64,000 nt of DNA from Phycisphaerae bacterium (GTDB taxonomy: Bacteria > Planctomycetota > Phycisphaerae > UBA1845 > Fen-1342): the NCBI GenBank assembly GCA_028277645.1, contig JANQFV010000008.1:43586-107585 (forward strand), written 5' to 3'. The notes beneath the pieces were generated by a model. That model had not been told where the DNA came from, did no database searches, and saw only the letters and a list, made by a program, of their open reading frames with translations. A program made the position numbers and the translations under genes. Below, piece after piece: positions 35,134 through 44,590 of the stretch (its first letter is position 1; every line of letters begins with the position of its first letter).

Positions 35134-36501
35134 ATGAAGAATATTCTGGTGCTCGGTGCGGGGCAGAGCACGCCTTATCTGATCACGTATCTGCTGGAGC
35201 AGGCCGAGGAAAACGACTGGTTCGTGACCGTCGCGGACCGCGACGAGGAGCTCGCGACGGAGCGCGTGGACGATCATTCGCGCGGCAGCTCCAGCTTCTT
35301 TGAAGTCAATGATCTCATGCTGCGGGCCACGCTGATGCGCAAAGCAGATCTCGTCGTGAATCTGCTGCCGGCCCAGTTCCAGCCGCTGATTGCCGAAGAC
35401 TGCGTAGAGCACCAGGCCCACATGGTCTCCGCATCGTATCGGGACGAGCGCGTGCGTTCGCTCGACCACGACGCGCATCGCGCTGGTGTGCTGCTGCTAT
35501 CGGAAACCGGCCTCGACCCGGGCATCGATATCATGTCCGCCATGGAGATCATTCACGGCATCCGCGCGAAGGGCGGCTATGTCGAGAGCTTTGTCTCGTA
35601 CGGCAGCGGTGTGCCGGCTCCGGAAGTCGATGTTAACCCGCTGCGCTACTGCATCACCTGGAACCCGCGCAACGTCGTGATGTCCGCCGAGCACGGCGCG
35701 CAGTACCTGGTCGACGGCAAGGTCAAAATCGTCCCGTGGCACAACGTGTTTCAGCGCTCGTGGCCGGTGGATGTAGATGGCGTCGGTGCGATGGAGGCCT
35801 ATCCGAACCGCGACTCGCTGTCGTACCTGAAGGTTTTCCATCTTGAGCGCTGTCAGACGATGATTCGTGGGACGCTACGCTACCCGGGCTGGAGCGAGAC
35901 GTGGGCACAGATCGTCCGGCTTGGTCTACCCAACGAGCATTTGCGCATTCCCAATCTGGCGCAGCGGAGTTGGGCGGAGATTGTCGAGATGTTCCTGCCC
36001 CGCGCGACGTCGGGTTCACGCCTCGAAGGCCGCATCGCGAATTTCCTTGGGATCAGTGCCACCGGGCGGATCATGGAGAACCTGCGTTGGCTGGGTCTGT
36101 TCTCGGAAGAACCCGCGGGCATTCAGGGTGAGACCGCCGCCGACGCGATGATTCACCTGCTGCGGCAGAAGCTCGCACTGCCGGCGAACGGACGCGACAT
36201 GGTCGCGATCGTCCACGAGATCGTCGCGCACTATCCCGACGATTACGATCGACGCGAGAAAGTAATCTCCACGTTCAAGCACTTCGGCATGCCCGGCGGC
36301 GTCACGGCTATGGCCAAGACGGTTGGGCTCCCGGCGGCCATCGCGGCCAAGCTGATCATGCGTAACGAACTGCCGCTCACGGGCAGCCACATCCCGACGC
36401 ATGAGCTGGTGTACGGCCCGATCCTGCGCGAGTTGGCGTCCGAGGGCATGGAGTTCGAGGAGCGCAGTGTACCGGTCGAGAAGTCCGTCGTGCCGACGTG
36501 A
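35134..36501 (+). CDS. Saccharopine dehydrogenase family protein
   Basis: This 455-residue protein has an N-terminal Rossmann domain (NILVLGAGQSTPYLITYLL) and the saccharopine-reductase-like C-terminal domain (ETGLDPGIDIMSAMEII, SYGSGVPAPEVDVNPLRY, AYPNRDSLSY). Homologues make or cleave the C-N bond of saccharopine or carboxynorspermidine. The closest in layout is the glutamate-forming saccharopine dehydrogenase (LYS9 type). The ATG at 35134 has GGAG 9 nt upstream. Its partner gene is the aminotransferase just upstream; together they could convert lysine or alpha-aminoadipate semialdehyde intermediates. The enzymatic direction is not determinable from sequence. Confidence 0.88.
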   Translation: MKNILVLGAGQSTPYLITYLLEQAEENDWFVTVADRDEELATERVDDHSRGSSSFFEVNDLMLRATLMRKADLVVNLLPAQFQPLIAEDCVEHQAHMVSASYRDERVRSLDHDAHRAGVLLLSETGLDPGIDIMSAMEIIHGIRAKGGYVESFVSYGSGVPAPEVDVNPLRYCITWNPRNVVMSAEHGAQYLVDGKVKIVPWHNVFQRSWPVDVDGVGAMEAYPNRDSLSYLKVFHLERCQTMIRGTLRYPGWSETWAQIVRLGLPNEHLRIPNLAQRSWAEIVEMFLPRATSGSRLEGRIANFLGISATGRIMENLRWLGLFSEEPAGIQGETAADAMIHLLRQKLALPANGRDMVAIVHEIVAHYPDDYDRREKVISTFKHFGMPGGVTAMAKTVGLPAAIAAKLIMRNELPLTGSHIPTHELVYGPILRELASEGMEFEERSVPVEKSVVPT

Positions 36502-36539
36502 CCGCATAGCACGTCTACTGCGGCCGCGCGACATATCAG

Positions 36540-39503
36540 CTAGGCATTGGACGTCGCCAGCTTGGGGGCGAGGTAGCGGCCGGTGTGACTGGCCTTCGCG
36601 GTGATCACCTGCTCCGGCGGGCCCTCGGCGACGACTTTTCCGCCGGCTTCGCCGCCCTCAGGGCCGAGATCGACAATCCAGTCCGCGGTCTTGATGACAT
36701 CGAGGTTGTGCTCGATGACCAGTACCGTGTTGCCCATGTCAACGAGGCGATTGAGCACGGCCAGCAGGGTCTGGATGTCGGCAAAGTGCAAGCCGGTCGT
36801 CGGCTCGTCCAGCACGTAGAGCGTGTGGCTCTGATACTTTGCCCGCTGGGTGGCCGATGCGCTGGGCGGGCCATTCGGTGCGATCGGGTGCAGCGCGCCT
36901 TTGGACAGCTCTGCTGCCAGCTTCACGCGTTGCGCCTCGCCGCCGGAGAGCGTGTTCGACGGTTGTCCAAGCCGCACGTAGCCCAGCCCCACGTCGGACA
37001 GGGCCTGTAAGCCCTGCTTGATCTTCGGGAAGCTGTCAAAGAAACGCAGTGCCTCTTCGACACGCATTTCGAGCACGTCGGCGATCGACCTGCCGCGGTA
37101 GCGAATCTCCTGCGTCTCGCGGCTGTAGCGCGTGCCCTTGCATTCCTGGCATTCCACAAACACGTCCGGCAGGAAGTGCATTTCGATTCGACGGGTGCCT
37201 TGGCCCTGGCACGCCTCGCACCGTCCGCCCTTGGCGTTGAAGCTGAAACGGCTCGCATTGTAGCCGCGAATCCGGGCTTCCTTGGTCTTAGCGTAGAGCC
37301 GGCGTATCTCGTCAAACACGCCCGTATAGGTTGCCGGATTGCTTCGTGGCGTACGACCGATCGGCGTCTGGTCGATCTCGATGACTTTGTCGATCTTGTT
37401 CGTGCCGACAATTCGGTCGTGCTCGCCGGGCTGTTCCTTCGACTTGTAGAGGCGCCGGCGCAGCGCCGGCAGCAGGATCTGCGAAACCAGCGTGCTCTTA
37501 CCGCTGCCGCTGACACCGGTCACGGCGCACAACACACCGAGTGGAATCGAGACGTCGATCTTGTCGAGGTTGTTCTGCGTCGCGCCGAGTACCTGGATGA
37601 AGTCCGATCTCCGCGGCTGTCGGCGTTCTTCGGGCAACGGGATGCCGTACTCGCCGTTGAGGTAGCGGGCGGTGATGGAGGTCTTGTCACGCAGCACATC
37701 GGCCGTACAACCGGCAGCGATGACCTTGCCGCCGTGGAGGCCGGCGCCGGGGCCCATGTCGATGAGATAGTCTCCGGCACGGATAACATCCTCGTCATGC
37801 TCGACAACAATTACAGTGTTGCCGATGTCGACGAGGTTGCGGATGGACGTGAGCAGCCGCTCGTTGTCACGTTGGTGCAGGCCGATGGTCGGCTCGTCCA
37901 ACACATAGCACACGCCGACGAGCCCGCTGCCGAGCTGCGTAGCGAGGCGAATGCGCTGCGCTTCGCCGCCCGAGAGCGTTGCACTGGTGCGGTCGAGCGT
38001 CAGATAGCCCAGCCCCACGTCACGCATGAAACGCAGTCGCTGGCGAATCTCACGCAGAATCGCGTCCGCAATCTGCGCCGCCTCGCCCTCGAACGTAAGC
38101 AGCTCGAACCACTCGGTCGCGTCCGCGATCGGCAATAACGTCAGCTCATGGATGTTGCGCTTCTCGATGCAGACTGCCAGCGACGTGTTCTTGAGCCGCG
38201 CGCCGCCGCAGGTCTCGCAGACGTATTCGCGCTGGTAGTTGCTCAATCGGCTGCGCCCGCCATCGCTCCCGGCGGCGCGGTAGCGGCGTTCGAGATTAGG
38301 TATCACACCTTCGAATTCGAGCTCGAGCTTTTTCGTGTCCGCTCGTGTTGTGCCGTGCAGAATGATGCGGCGCGCGTCGTCAGAAAGCTCGCTGAACGTG
38401 GTGTCGGACTTGATGTCGAGTGCCGCGCAGAGTGACTTGAGCAGCTTGAGATGCGTGACGCCGACCTTCTTCTTCCCCGCCGCCCAGGGCGCGATGGCAC
38501 CGCCGGACAGTGTGAGTGCATCGTCCGGCACGATCAGTTGTGGGTCGAACCGCAATGTCGTCCCAAGACCGCCGCAGGTTTCGCACGCACCATAGGGCGA
38601 GTTGAAGCTGAACGCGCGCGGTGACAGCTCCGGCAGGCTGATTCCGCAAGACGTGCAGGTGTGCCGCTCGCTGAATACCTCGTCGACCCACTCGCCGTTG
38701 GTCTTCGATGCGGGTTGGCCCTTCAGCTTCGTGGGCTCGCCCGGCGCCTTGCCGTTCTCGCGACTGACGATGACAGTGCCGTCGCCCAGTGAGAGCGAGA
38801 GCTCAACTGCGTCGGCTAGGCGACTGCGAATGTCTTCGCGGATCACGATGCGGTCGACGACAACGTCGATGGCGGCGGACGACCGTTTGCGTTTCGCCAG
38901 CGCAGGCTCGCTCTCGGCGGTCAGTTCGGCCAGCTCCTTCACGTCCCGCAGCTCGCCGTCGACGCGAGCCCGGACGAAGCCCTCACGTTGAATTCTGCGC
39001 AGGATCGTGGGTAACTCGCTCGATGCGCCGCGGACGAGCGGTGCCATGACCATGATCCGCGCGCCTTCGCCGTAGCCCTGCACGACGTCGACGATCTGGT
39101 CGACGCTACGGCTAAAGATCTGCCGGCCGCATTTCGGGCAATGCGGCGTGCCGACACGCGCAAACAGCACCCGCAGAAAGTCGTAGATCTCGGTCGTTGT
39201 GGCAACCGTCGAGCGGGGATTCGTGGGGGGGGCGCCCTGCTCAATCGCGAGCGTCGGCGGCAGTCCCTCGATCCGCTCCACGTCCGGTTTGCCGATCTGC
39301 TCCAGGAAGTGCCGCGCGTGAACGCTGAGGGACTCGACGTACTTCCGCTGCCCCTCCGCGTAAACGGTATCGAACGCCAGGCTGCTCTTGCCGGATCCGC
39401 TCAGGCCGGTGATCACGACGAGTTGGTCACGCGGGATCTCGACCGTCACGTCCTGCAAGTTGTGTTGTCGGGCCCCGATGACCCGGATCAGCCTCGGTTC
39501 CAC
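36540..39503 (-). CDS. uvrA: UvrABC system protein A
   Basis: This 987-residue protein is the damage-sensing ATPase of nucleotide excision repair. It carries two ABC modules: Walker A in VVITGLSGSGKSSLAFDTVY and in CAVTGVSGSGKSTLVSQILL, signature motifs TLSGGEAQRIRLA and TLSGGEAQRVKLA, and Walker B YVLDEPTIGLH and YVLDEPTTGLH. Zinc modules include CTSCGISL...CETCGG and CEACQGQG...CQECKGTR. The insertion near residue 90-150 (EQGAPPTNPRSTVATTTEIY) is the UvrB-binding and damage-recognition region. The length is family-typical. The start is GTG at 39503. No LexA-type palindrome like that of lexA was seen upstream. Confidence 0.97.
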   Translation of the reverse strand: MEPRLIRVIGARQHNLQDVTVEIPRDQLVVITGLSGSGKSSLAFDTVYAEGQRKYVESLSVHARHFLEQIGKPDVERIEGLPPTLAIEQGAPPTNPRSTVATTTEIYDFLRVLFARVGTPHCPKCGRQIFSRSVDQIVDVVQGYGEGARIMVMAPLVRGASSELPTILRRIQREGFVRARVDGELRDVKELAELTAESEPALAKRKRSSAAIDVVVDRIVIREDIRSRLADAVELSLSLGDGTVIVSRENGKAPGEPTKLKGQPASKTNGEWVDEVFSERHTCTSCGISLPELSPRAFSFNSPYGACETCGGLGTTLRFDPQLIVPDDALTLSGGAIAPWAAGKKKVGVTHLKLLKSLCAALDIKSDTTFSELSDDARRIILHGTTRADTKKLELEFEGVIPNLERRYRAAGSDGGRSRLSNYQREYVCETCGGARLKNTSLAVCIEKRNIHELTLLPIADATEWFELLTFEGEAAQIADAILREIRQRLRFMRDVGLGYLTLDRTSATLSGGEAQRIRLATQLGSGLVGVCYVLDEPTIGLHQRDNERLLTSIRNLVDIGNTVIVVEHDEDVIRAGDYLIDMGPGAGLHGGKVIAAGCTADVLRDKTSITARYLNGEYGIPLPEERRQPRRSDFIQVLGATQNNLDKIDVSIPLGVLCAVTGVSGSGKSTLVSQILLPALRRRLYKSKEQPGEHDRIVGTNKIDKVIEIDQTPIGRTPRSNPATYTGVFDEIRRLYAKTKEARIRGYNASRFSFNAKGGRCEACQGQGTRRIEMHFLPDVFVECQECKGTRYSRETQEIRYRGRSIADVLEMRVEEALRFFDSFPKIKQGLQALSDVGLGYVRLGQPSNTLSGGEAQRVKLAAELSKGALHPIAPNGPPSASATQRAKYQSHTLYVLDEPTTGLHFADIQTLLAVLNRLVDMGNTVLVIEHNLDVIKTADWIVDLGPEGGEAGGKVVAEGPPEQVITAKASHTGRYLAPKLATSNA

Positions 39504-39714
39504 ACTGCACCTCGCGGGGCGCTCGCGGTACCGCGCCCAGCCTCAGCCGCGCCGCAGACGGGAGAGATACCGCGCCCCATCTGCACCTTCTGACGCGCAC
39601 ACTTCACAATCCAACCAGTGTACCACGTCAGCATCAACAATGGCAGGGGGGCCAATCGAGCGGCGACCAATCATCCATGGGCGGAAGATGCGGGGTTGTG
39701 GCCGATGCGGCGCG

Positions 39715-41184
39715 TCAGGGCTGCTTGCGGGCGTCGCCCTGCAACAGTCCGTAACGCCTCATTTTTTTGTAGAGCGTGGTGCGATTCACATCCAGGACGG
39801 CAGCAGTCTTCTGTCGATTCCACTGGTTGGCCTCGAGCGCCGTCTTGATGATGCGTTTCTCAGGTTCGGTGAGCGCCTCGCGGAGCGTCAACCGTTGACT
39901 GCTCTCGGCCGAGAAGAGCGCCTGGTTGCTGCGCCCCGCGTCGACCACTGCCGGCGGCAGGGCGTCGACGCGGATCTCGTTCGTGCGGGAGTGGACGACG
40001 GCGCGCTCCACGCAATCCTCTAACTCGCGGACGTTGCCGGGCCATTCGTACCGTTGAAGACACTGGAGAGTCTCATCCGTGAAACGGGCTTGCGCGCGCC
40101 CGCTCTGATGCGCGTACTTGCGCAGGAAGTGTTCGGCCAGCAGTGGAATGTCCGTCAGACGATCGCGCAAGGGCGGTAAGTACACCGTGACCACGCTGAC
40201 GAGCTCGTAGAGGTCACGGCGAAAACCGCCGTCGGTTACAAGTCGTTCCAGGTCCGTGTCAGTTCCCAGCACAATCCGAACGTCGGCAGCTTGCGTCTTG
40301 CTCGATCCGAGCGGTTCGAATCGACGCTCCTGCAGGACGCGAAGCAGTTTCCCTTGTAGCCCGGACGGAGCGCGCGACGCACCGCTGAGGAAGAGCGTTC
40401 CGCCGTTGGCTTCCGCCAGCTTACCGTTCTTCTCACCTAACGCGCCGGCCACCGCCCCCGGAACGTGCCCGAACAGCTCGGATTCAAGGTGGACCTCAGG
40501 GATTGCAGCACAGTGGACTTCCGAGAACGCTCGCGCGCGGCGCTGACTGCGGCGGTGAACCTCGCGGGCGAACAGCGATCGGCCGGTGCCCGGCTCACCG
40601 TGGATCAGCACCGTGGCATTCGAATCAGCCACGGCGTCGATTACGTGGATTGCCCGCTGGATCCCGGCAGCGCGTCCGATGATCGCGTCAAGGTTGTAGG
40701 GCGCAGATAGCACGCGTCGCAACGAGCGGTTGGCCTGGAGCAGTGCCTGCTGCTCTACTGACCGTCGAACCACCTGGCGGATTCGATCCATGCGGACGGG
40801 TTTTGGCAGAAACTCGAACGCCCCCGCCTTAATCGCATTGACCGCCGATTCGATCGTCCCGTAGCCGCTCATGGCGACCGTGAGCGTTTCTGGCCACCGC
40901 TGTGCGACCGTTCTCAGCAAATCCAGGCCATCGCCGTCGCCGAGTATCACGTCTGCGATTAGGACGTCAGCCGGCTGCTGCTGCTGCTCACACACGGCCT
41001 CCTCAATCGACGTGGCGGTTGTCACTTTGTGCCCATCAGCCACCAGCCATGTGGCTAGCGCGTCAAGGATAACTCGCTCGTCGTCCACGACCAGCACGTT
41101 TGCCGATCGCTCGGCTGGCGCTGTTGGCGCAGTCTCCGCGTGGTCGTTCGGGACAATGTTCGTCGTGCCATAGGCAGTCTGCAT
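39715..41184 (-). CDS. NtrC-family response regulator with degenerate AAA+ domain
   Basis: This 489-residue protein has the order receiver (28-140), AAA+ (165-400), Fis-type HTH (445-485). The receiver is intact: acidic VVDDE, phospho-acceptor Asp near 78 (IADVIL), Ser in AMSGYG and Lys in FLPKPV. The HTH reads NRQKTAAVLDVNRTTLYKK. The AAA+ domain is not normal: Walker A is GEPGTGRS (Lys replaced by Arg at 202), Walker B is GGTLFLSG instead of GGTLFLDE, GAFTGA is GAVAGA, and DLYYRL is DLYELV. It is therefore unlikely to hydrolyse ATP or activate sigma-54. The ATG at 41184 has AGAGG upstream. Confidence 0.9.
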   Translation of the reverse strand: MQTAYGTTNIVPNDHAETAPTAPAERSANVLVVDDERVILDALATWLVADGHKVTTATSIEEAVCEQQQQPADVLIADVILGDGDGLDLLRTVAQRWPETLTVAMSGYGTIESAVNAIKAGAFEFLPKPVRMDRIRQVVRRSVEQQALLQANRSLRRVLSAPYNLDAIIGRAAGIQRAIHVIDAVADSNATVLIHGEPGTGRSLFAREVHRRSQRRARAFSEVHCAAIPEVHLESELFGHVPGAVAGALGEKNGKLAEANGGTLFLSGASRAPSGLQGKLLRVLQERRFEPLGSSKTQAADVRIVLGTDTDLERLVTDGGFRRDLYELVSVVTVYLPPLRDRLTDIPLLAEHFLRKYAHQSGRAQARFTDETLQCLQRYEWPGNVRELEDCVERAVVHSRTNEIRVDALPPAVVDAGRSNQALFSAESSQRLTLREALTEPEKRIIKTALEANQWNRQKTAAVLDVNRTTLYKKMRRYGLLQGDARKQP

Positions 41185-41211
41185 GGCATAGCCTCTTTGC
41201 TATCAGGCTGT

Positions 41212-41250
41212 ATTATATGTCGGCAGTTCTTGCAACATTCATGATGTTGC
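41212..41250 (-). promoter_or_regulatory. Regulated promoter of the NtrC-like gene
   Basis: On the minus strand a perfect -10 TATAAT (41217-41212) has no good -35. Instead, a perfect 7-bp inverted repeat with 5-nt spacer, GCAACATtcatgATGTTGC (41232-41250), covers the -35 region, which suggests activator or repressor control. The predicted start is about 20 nt before the gene. Confidence 0.5.
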
Positions 41251-41356
41251 CCAGAAACGTCTACGGGATATGTTTCGGATTGTCAACATCCTGTGGTGTA
41301 ATCAGGATGCACTAAAGGCGCGCATATTATTGCTGACTAGTCGAAAGGGGGGGCTT

Positions 41357-41944
41357 TCAGGGGAAATAGGGTGTGCCGTTGATCTCGACGACCAGCACTT
41401 CCCGGAGACGCGGCACGTACACGACGTCTACGAAACCAGCCGCTACGGGGTGGTAGTTTCCGCCGACGAATGTCGCGCTCACCTTGGCCGCGCCGCGATG
41501 AACTTGGACACTGTCGATTTGCGCGGGAGGGGAGCCGTCGATCCGCTCGCCCAGCCAGGACGCTAGGCAGACCGCCGAGCCGCGAGTCAGGTCGGGGCAG
41601 GGGCCCAGGCCGGGAGCTGCGTGCGTCAGCGCTGCCCAGTGCAGCCGATCGCGGATCTCGATGAGGCCAAGTCCTCGCTCCAGCGGCCGGCAGAGTTGCC
41701 GCAGGATTTGTGCGTCCGCCGCGCGAACGGTCCCAATCGCGAACATTTCGGCACACGGAGCGGCTTCCAACTCGGCGCGCGTAATGAAGTGCGGGGACCG
41801 AGGTGAAGCGGCACAGCCGGCGACGAGAATGATGCACAAAGCGGGCACGACGCGCGCAGGAGTCCGGCCAGATCGCGCCGGCTTGCAAACCGTCCGCGCG
41901 GTCCTTAATCTGCTAGGTTCCGGATCAAGACGTCGTTTAACCAT
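41357..41944 (-). CDS. Lipoprotein of unknown function
   Basis: This protein of about 195 residues starts at the ATG 41944 with a long basic lead and a lipoprotein signal (VVPALCIILVAGCAASPR; lipobox VAGC near residue 44). The rest (about 150 residues) includes EMFAIGTVRAADAQILRQL, IEIRDRLHWAALTHA and a Cys pair GPCPDL...VCLAS that could form a disulfide. No known family was recognised. The longer open frame to 42097 runs antisense to the ald start and is not supported. A GTG just before the signal helix is another possible start. It lies between the NtrC-like gene and ald. Confidence 0.6.
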   Translation of the reverse strand: MVKRRLDPEPSRLRTARTVCKPARSGRTPARVVPALCIILVAGCAASPRSPHFITRAELEAAPCAEMFAIGTVRAADAQILRQLCRPLERGLGLIEIRDRLHWAALTHAAPGLGPCPDLTRGSAVCLASWLGERIDGSPPAQIDSVQVHRGAAKVSATFVGGNYHPVAAGFVDVVYVPRLREVLVVEINGTPYFP

Positions 41945-41993
41945 AGCGTCATGGTGTGTATCGACCCGTTCATGCCCTTCCAGGAGTTCACGC

Positions 41994-43103
41994 ATGATTA
42001 TCGGTGTACCCAAAGAGATTAAGTCGGACGAGTACCGAATCGCGGTCGTGCCGGCGGGTGTGGAGCAACTCAAGAAGCACGGGCATACGGTGTTCATCGA
42101 GCGGGGGGCCGGCGTCGGGTCCGGGATCGCAGACGAGGACTACGAACAATACGGCGCGGAACTGCTGCCAACCGCCTCGGAGGTGTGGGCCCGCGCCGAC
42201 CTGATCTGCAAAGTCAAGGAGCCACTGGCGGAAGAAATTCCGCACATTCGCGAAGGTCAGGTCGTCTTCACCTACTTTCACTTTGCAGCCAGCCGTGAGT
42301 TGACCGAAGGCGTGCGTGACAGCGGCGGTGTTGCGGTCGCCTACGAGACTATCGAGGACACCCAGGGGCGTTTGCCGTTGCTGGCGCCGATGAGCGAAGT
42401 CGCGGGCAAGATGAGCATTCAAGAAGGCGCCAAGTATCTTGAGAAACCCATGGAAGGCCGCGGCATTCTGCTTGGTGGCATTCCGGGCGTGGAACCGGCA
42501 AGCGTTGTCGTGCTGGGCGGCGGCATCGTCGGCACGTGCGCCGCGCGGCTCGCGTCCGGTCTGGGGGCCAACGTTGTGCTGATGGACATCGATCTCTACC
42601 GCCTGCGGTATCTGGATGAGGTCATGCCGCCCAATGTAACCACCGTTTACAGCACGGACGAGGCGATTCGACGCCATCTCAAACGGGCCGACTTGGTAAT
42701 CGGCGCGGTGTTGATCCCGGGCGCCCGCTGCCCAATGCTGGTGAAGCGCGAGTATTTGAAGCTCATGCAGCCGGGCTCGGTGATCGTCGACGTTGGCGTG
42801 GATCAGGGCGGCTGCTGCGAGACGACAAAGCCGACAACGCACGGCGACCCCACCTATGTGATCGATGGCGTGGTCCACTACGGTGTCGCGAATATGCCCG
42901 GCGCAGTTGGGCGCACCAGCACGTTCGGTCTGACGAACGCGACAATTCCTTACCTCGTCAAACTCGCGGACCTGGGTTATCGTGAGGCGTGTGCCAGTGA
43001 TCCGGGTTTGGCGAAGGGTGTGAACATAGAGCGCGGCAAGATCACGAACCAGCCCGTCGCGGATGCGTTCGATTTGCCGTACGAGCCCTACTTACCCAAC
43101 TAG
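41994..43103 (+). CDS. ald: Alanine dehydrogenase
   Basis: This 369-residue enzyme interconverts L-alanine and pyruvate plus ammonia with NAD. The N-terminal catalytic domain starts MIIGVPKEIKSDEYRIAVVP and has the catalytic Lys and His regions ICKVKEPLAEE and VFTYFHFAASRELT. The NAD domain is at VVVLGGGIVGTCAARLASGL with the acidic MDIDLYRLRYLDEV. The C-terminus has GAVGRTSTFGLTNATIPYL. The length is exactly typical. The ATG at 41994 has AGGAG 7 nt upstream. It is probably catabolic or for ammonium assimilation; the neighbouring regulator may or may not control it. Confidence 0.97.
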   Translation: MIIGVPKEIKSDEYRIAVVPAGVEQLKKHGHTVFIERGAGVGSGIADEDYEQYGAELLPTASEVWARADLICKVKEPLAEEIPHIREGQVVFTYFHFAASRELTEGVRDSGGVAVAYETIEDTQGRLPLLAPMSEVAGKMSIQEGAKYLEKPMEGRGILLGGIPGVEPASVVVLGGGIVGTCAARLASGLGANVVLMDIDLYRLRYLDEVMPPNVTTVYSTDEAIRRHLKRADLVIGAVLIPGARCPMLVKREYLKLMQPGSVIVDVGVDQGGCCETTKPTTHGDPTYVIDGVVHYGVANMPGAVGRTSTFGLTNATIPYLVKLADLGYREACASDPGLAKGVNIERGKITNQPVADAFDLPYEPYLPN

Positions 43104-43194
43104 GTCGCACGAACGGATGGCCTTGGTTGACTAGCACGTGGTGCCCAAAGTGTCGGCGCCGCCGGTGGTGTATGCGCGAAGGTGAGACGGACTG

Positions 43195-44577
43195 ATGAAC
43201 AAGTGGCTGATCCTGCTGATCGTGGTCGGACTGATCGCCGTGGGCTGGTACTACGCGCGGCAACAGGAGTTTACGCCGCCCTGGGCGATGCCCAAGTTCG
43301 GGCAGGTCACGCGTGGCGACATTCGTGTTCCGATCACCGCTTCGGGTCTGATCCACGCCAACCAGGTCATCGAGGTCAAGCCCGAAGCGTCCGGCGAGAT
43401 CACCGCAGTACAAGTGGTCGAGGGAACTTACGTGGATGCCGAGAACGTTCTCGTGGTGCTCGATCCGGACGATGAGCAGCGCATGTTGGATCGCGCGACC
43501 GCGGACTACGAACGGTCGCAAGCCTTGCTCAAGCAGGCGCAGGTCGCGATCGATCGAGCGCAAGTTAACATCGACAACACGAAGGTAGCGCTGACCGAAC
43601 GCGAAGCACAACGGGACATTGCCGCGTTCGAGCACGAGAAGATGGAAGCCACGCTCGACACGGAGGGACGATCGTCGGCCTACAGTCCCCAGGAGGTCCA
43701 CGACATCCGCGCTCGAATGCGCATCGCAGAAGCGCAGGTCGAGGCGGCGCGGATCGCCATTCGTAACGCGGAGCTCGCCAAGGAAGACGCCGCGGCCGCC
43801 GTCCGCTCACAGGAAGCTACGGTCGAGTCGGCCCGCAAGAGCATGGAAGATGCCCAGGAGCGGCTGCGCGAGACGACCATCGTGGCACCGCAACAGAGCA
43901 TCGTGACCCAGGTCTACGTGAAGCCGGGTATGCTCGTGCAGTCGGGCACACAGAGCCTGACCGGCGGCACGCCGCTGATCACGCTCGCCGACGTATCCAA
44001 GAAGAAGGTCATCGCACGGCTGGATGAGGCTGACTACGGCCGCGTGCTGGATATCTCGCCGTTGGACGCACTGCCTGAGATGCCGCAGTTGCGGGAGACC
44101 GCCGCTGCGGACGCAGCACAGATTGAGGCGCGAACTGGTGCCGTGCGGATCACGGTGGACGCGTTTCCGGATGACGAGTTTGCGGGGCGAATTGAGCGGG
44201 TGGAGCCGCAGGGCAAGCTGAATACCGGCTCGTCGGTGATTCAATTCGATGTACACGTGGAGATTGTGGACGAGAAGCGCCACAAGCTGCCGCTGGGCTG
44301 CCAGGCGCAGGTCGAGTTCACCGTGGAAAGCGCTATCGACGCTTTGCGCGTGCCGGCCGAGGCGGTGAAGTCGCTCGATGATCAGCGGGGTGTCTGGGTC
44401 AAGACCCAGCCGGATCCCGCGTCGGGTGACAAGTGGGGCAAGAAGTTTGTTCCTTGCCGCTTCGGTATTAGTGACGGCGAGTTCACCCAGGTGATCGAGG
44501 TCTTGGGGGAGGGGGTGCTCGAACCGGATGCGCAGGTCTACACGAAGTTGCCGCAAGACGTTAACGAGCGGAATTAG
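43195..44577 (+). CDS. Efflux periplasmic adaptor (HlyD/MacA family)
   Basis: This 460-residue membrane-fusion protein has an N-terminal membrane anchor (KWLILLIVVGLIAVGWYYAR), a split biotinyl-lipoyl-like hairpin (VTRGDIRVPITASGLIH..., ETTIVAPQQSIVTQVYV), a long coiled-coil hairpin (about 95-230) and a C-terminal beta-barrel plus membrane-proximal domain (VRITVDAFPDDEFAGRIERV). This is the layout of MacA-type adaptors that bridge an inner-membrane ABC transporter and an outer-membrane channel. The ATG at 43195 is convincing. The ABC ATPase gene follows 13 bp later. No permease gene is adjacent in this window. Confidence 0.9.
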   Translation: MNKWLILLIVVGLIAVGWYYARQQEFTPPWAMPKFGQVTRGDIRVPITASGLIHANQVIEVKPEASGEITAVQVVEGTYVDAENVLVVLDPDDEQRMLDRATADYERSQALLKQAQVAIDRAQVNIDNTKVALTEREAQRDIAAFEHEKMEATLDTEGRSSAYSPQEVHDIRARMRIAEAQVEAARIAIRNAELAKEDAAAAVRSQEATVESARKSMEDAQERLRETTIVAPQQSIVTQVYVKPGMLVQSGTQSLTGGTPLITLADVSKKKVIARLDEADYGRVLDISPLDALPEMPQLRETAAADAAQIEARTGAVRITVDAFPDDEFAGRIERVEPQGKLNTGSSVIQFDVHVEIVDEKRHKLPLGCQAQVEFTVESAIDALRVPAEAVKSLDDQRGVWVKTQPDPASGDKWGKKFVPCRFGISDGEFTQVIEVLGEGVLEPDAQVYTKLPQDVNERN

Positions 44578-44590
44578 GCGGAGATTCGGC

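Noticed and set aside
40300..40330. tRNA-like GGTTCGAATC segment
   Set aside because: It is inside the coding sequence of the NtrC-like protein and has no cloverleaf around it.
41188..41206. Possible sigma-54 promoter (TGGCAT...TTGC) next to the NtrC-like gene
   Set aside because: The GG-to-GC spacing is 12 nt instead of 10 and the orientation points away from the regulator gene.
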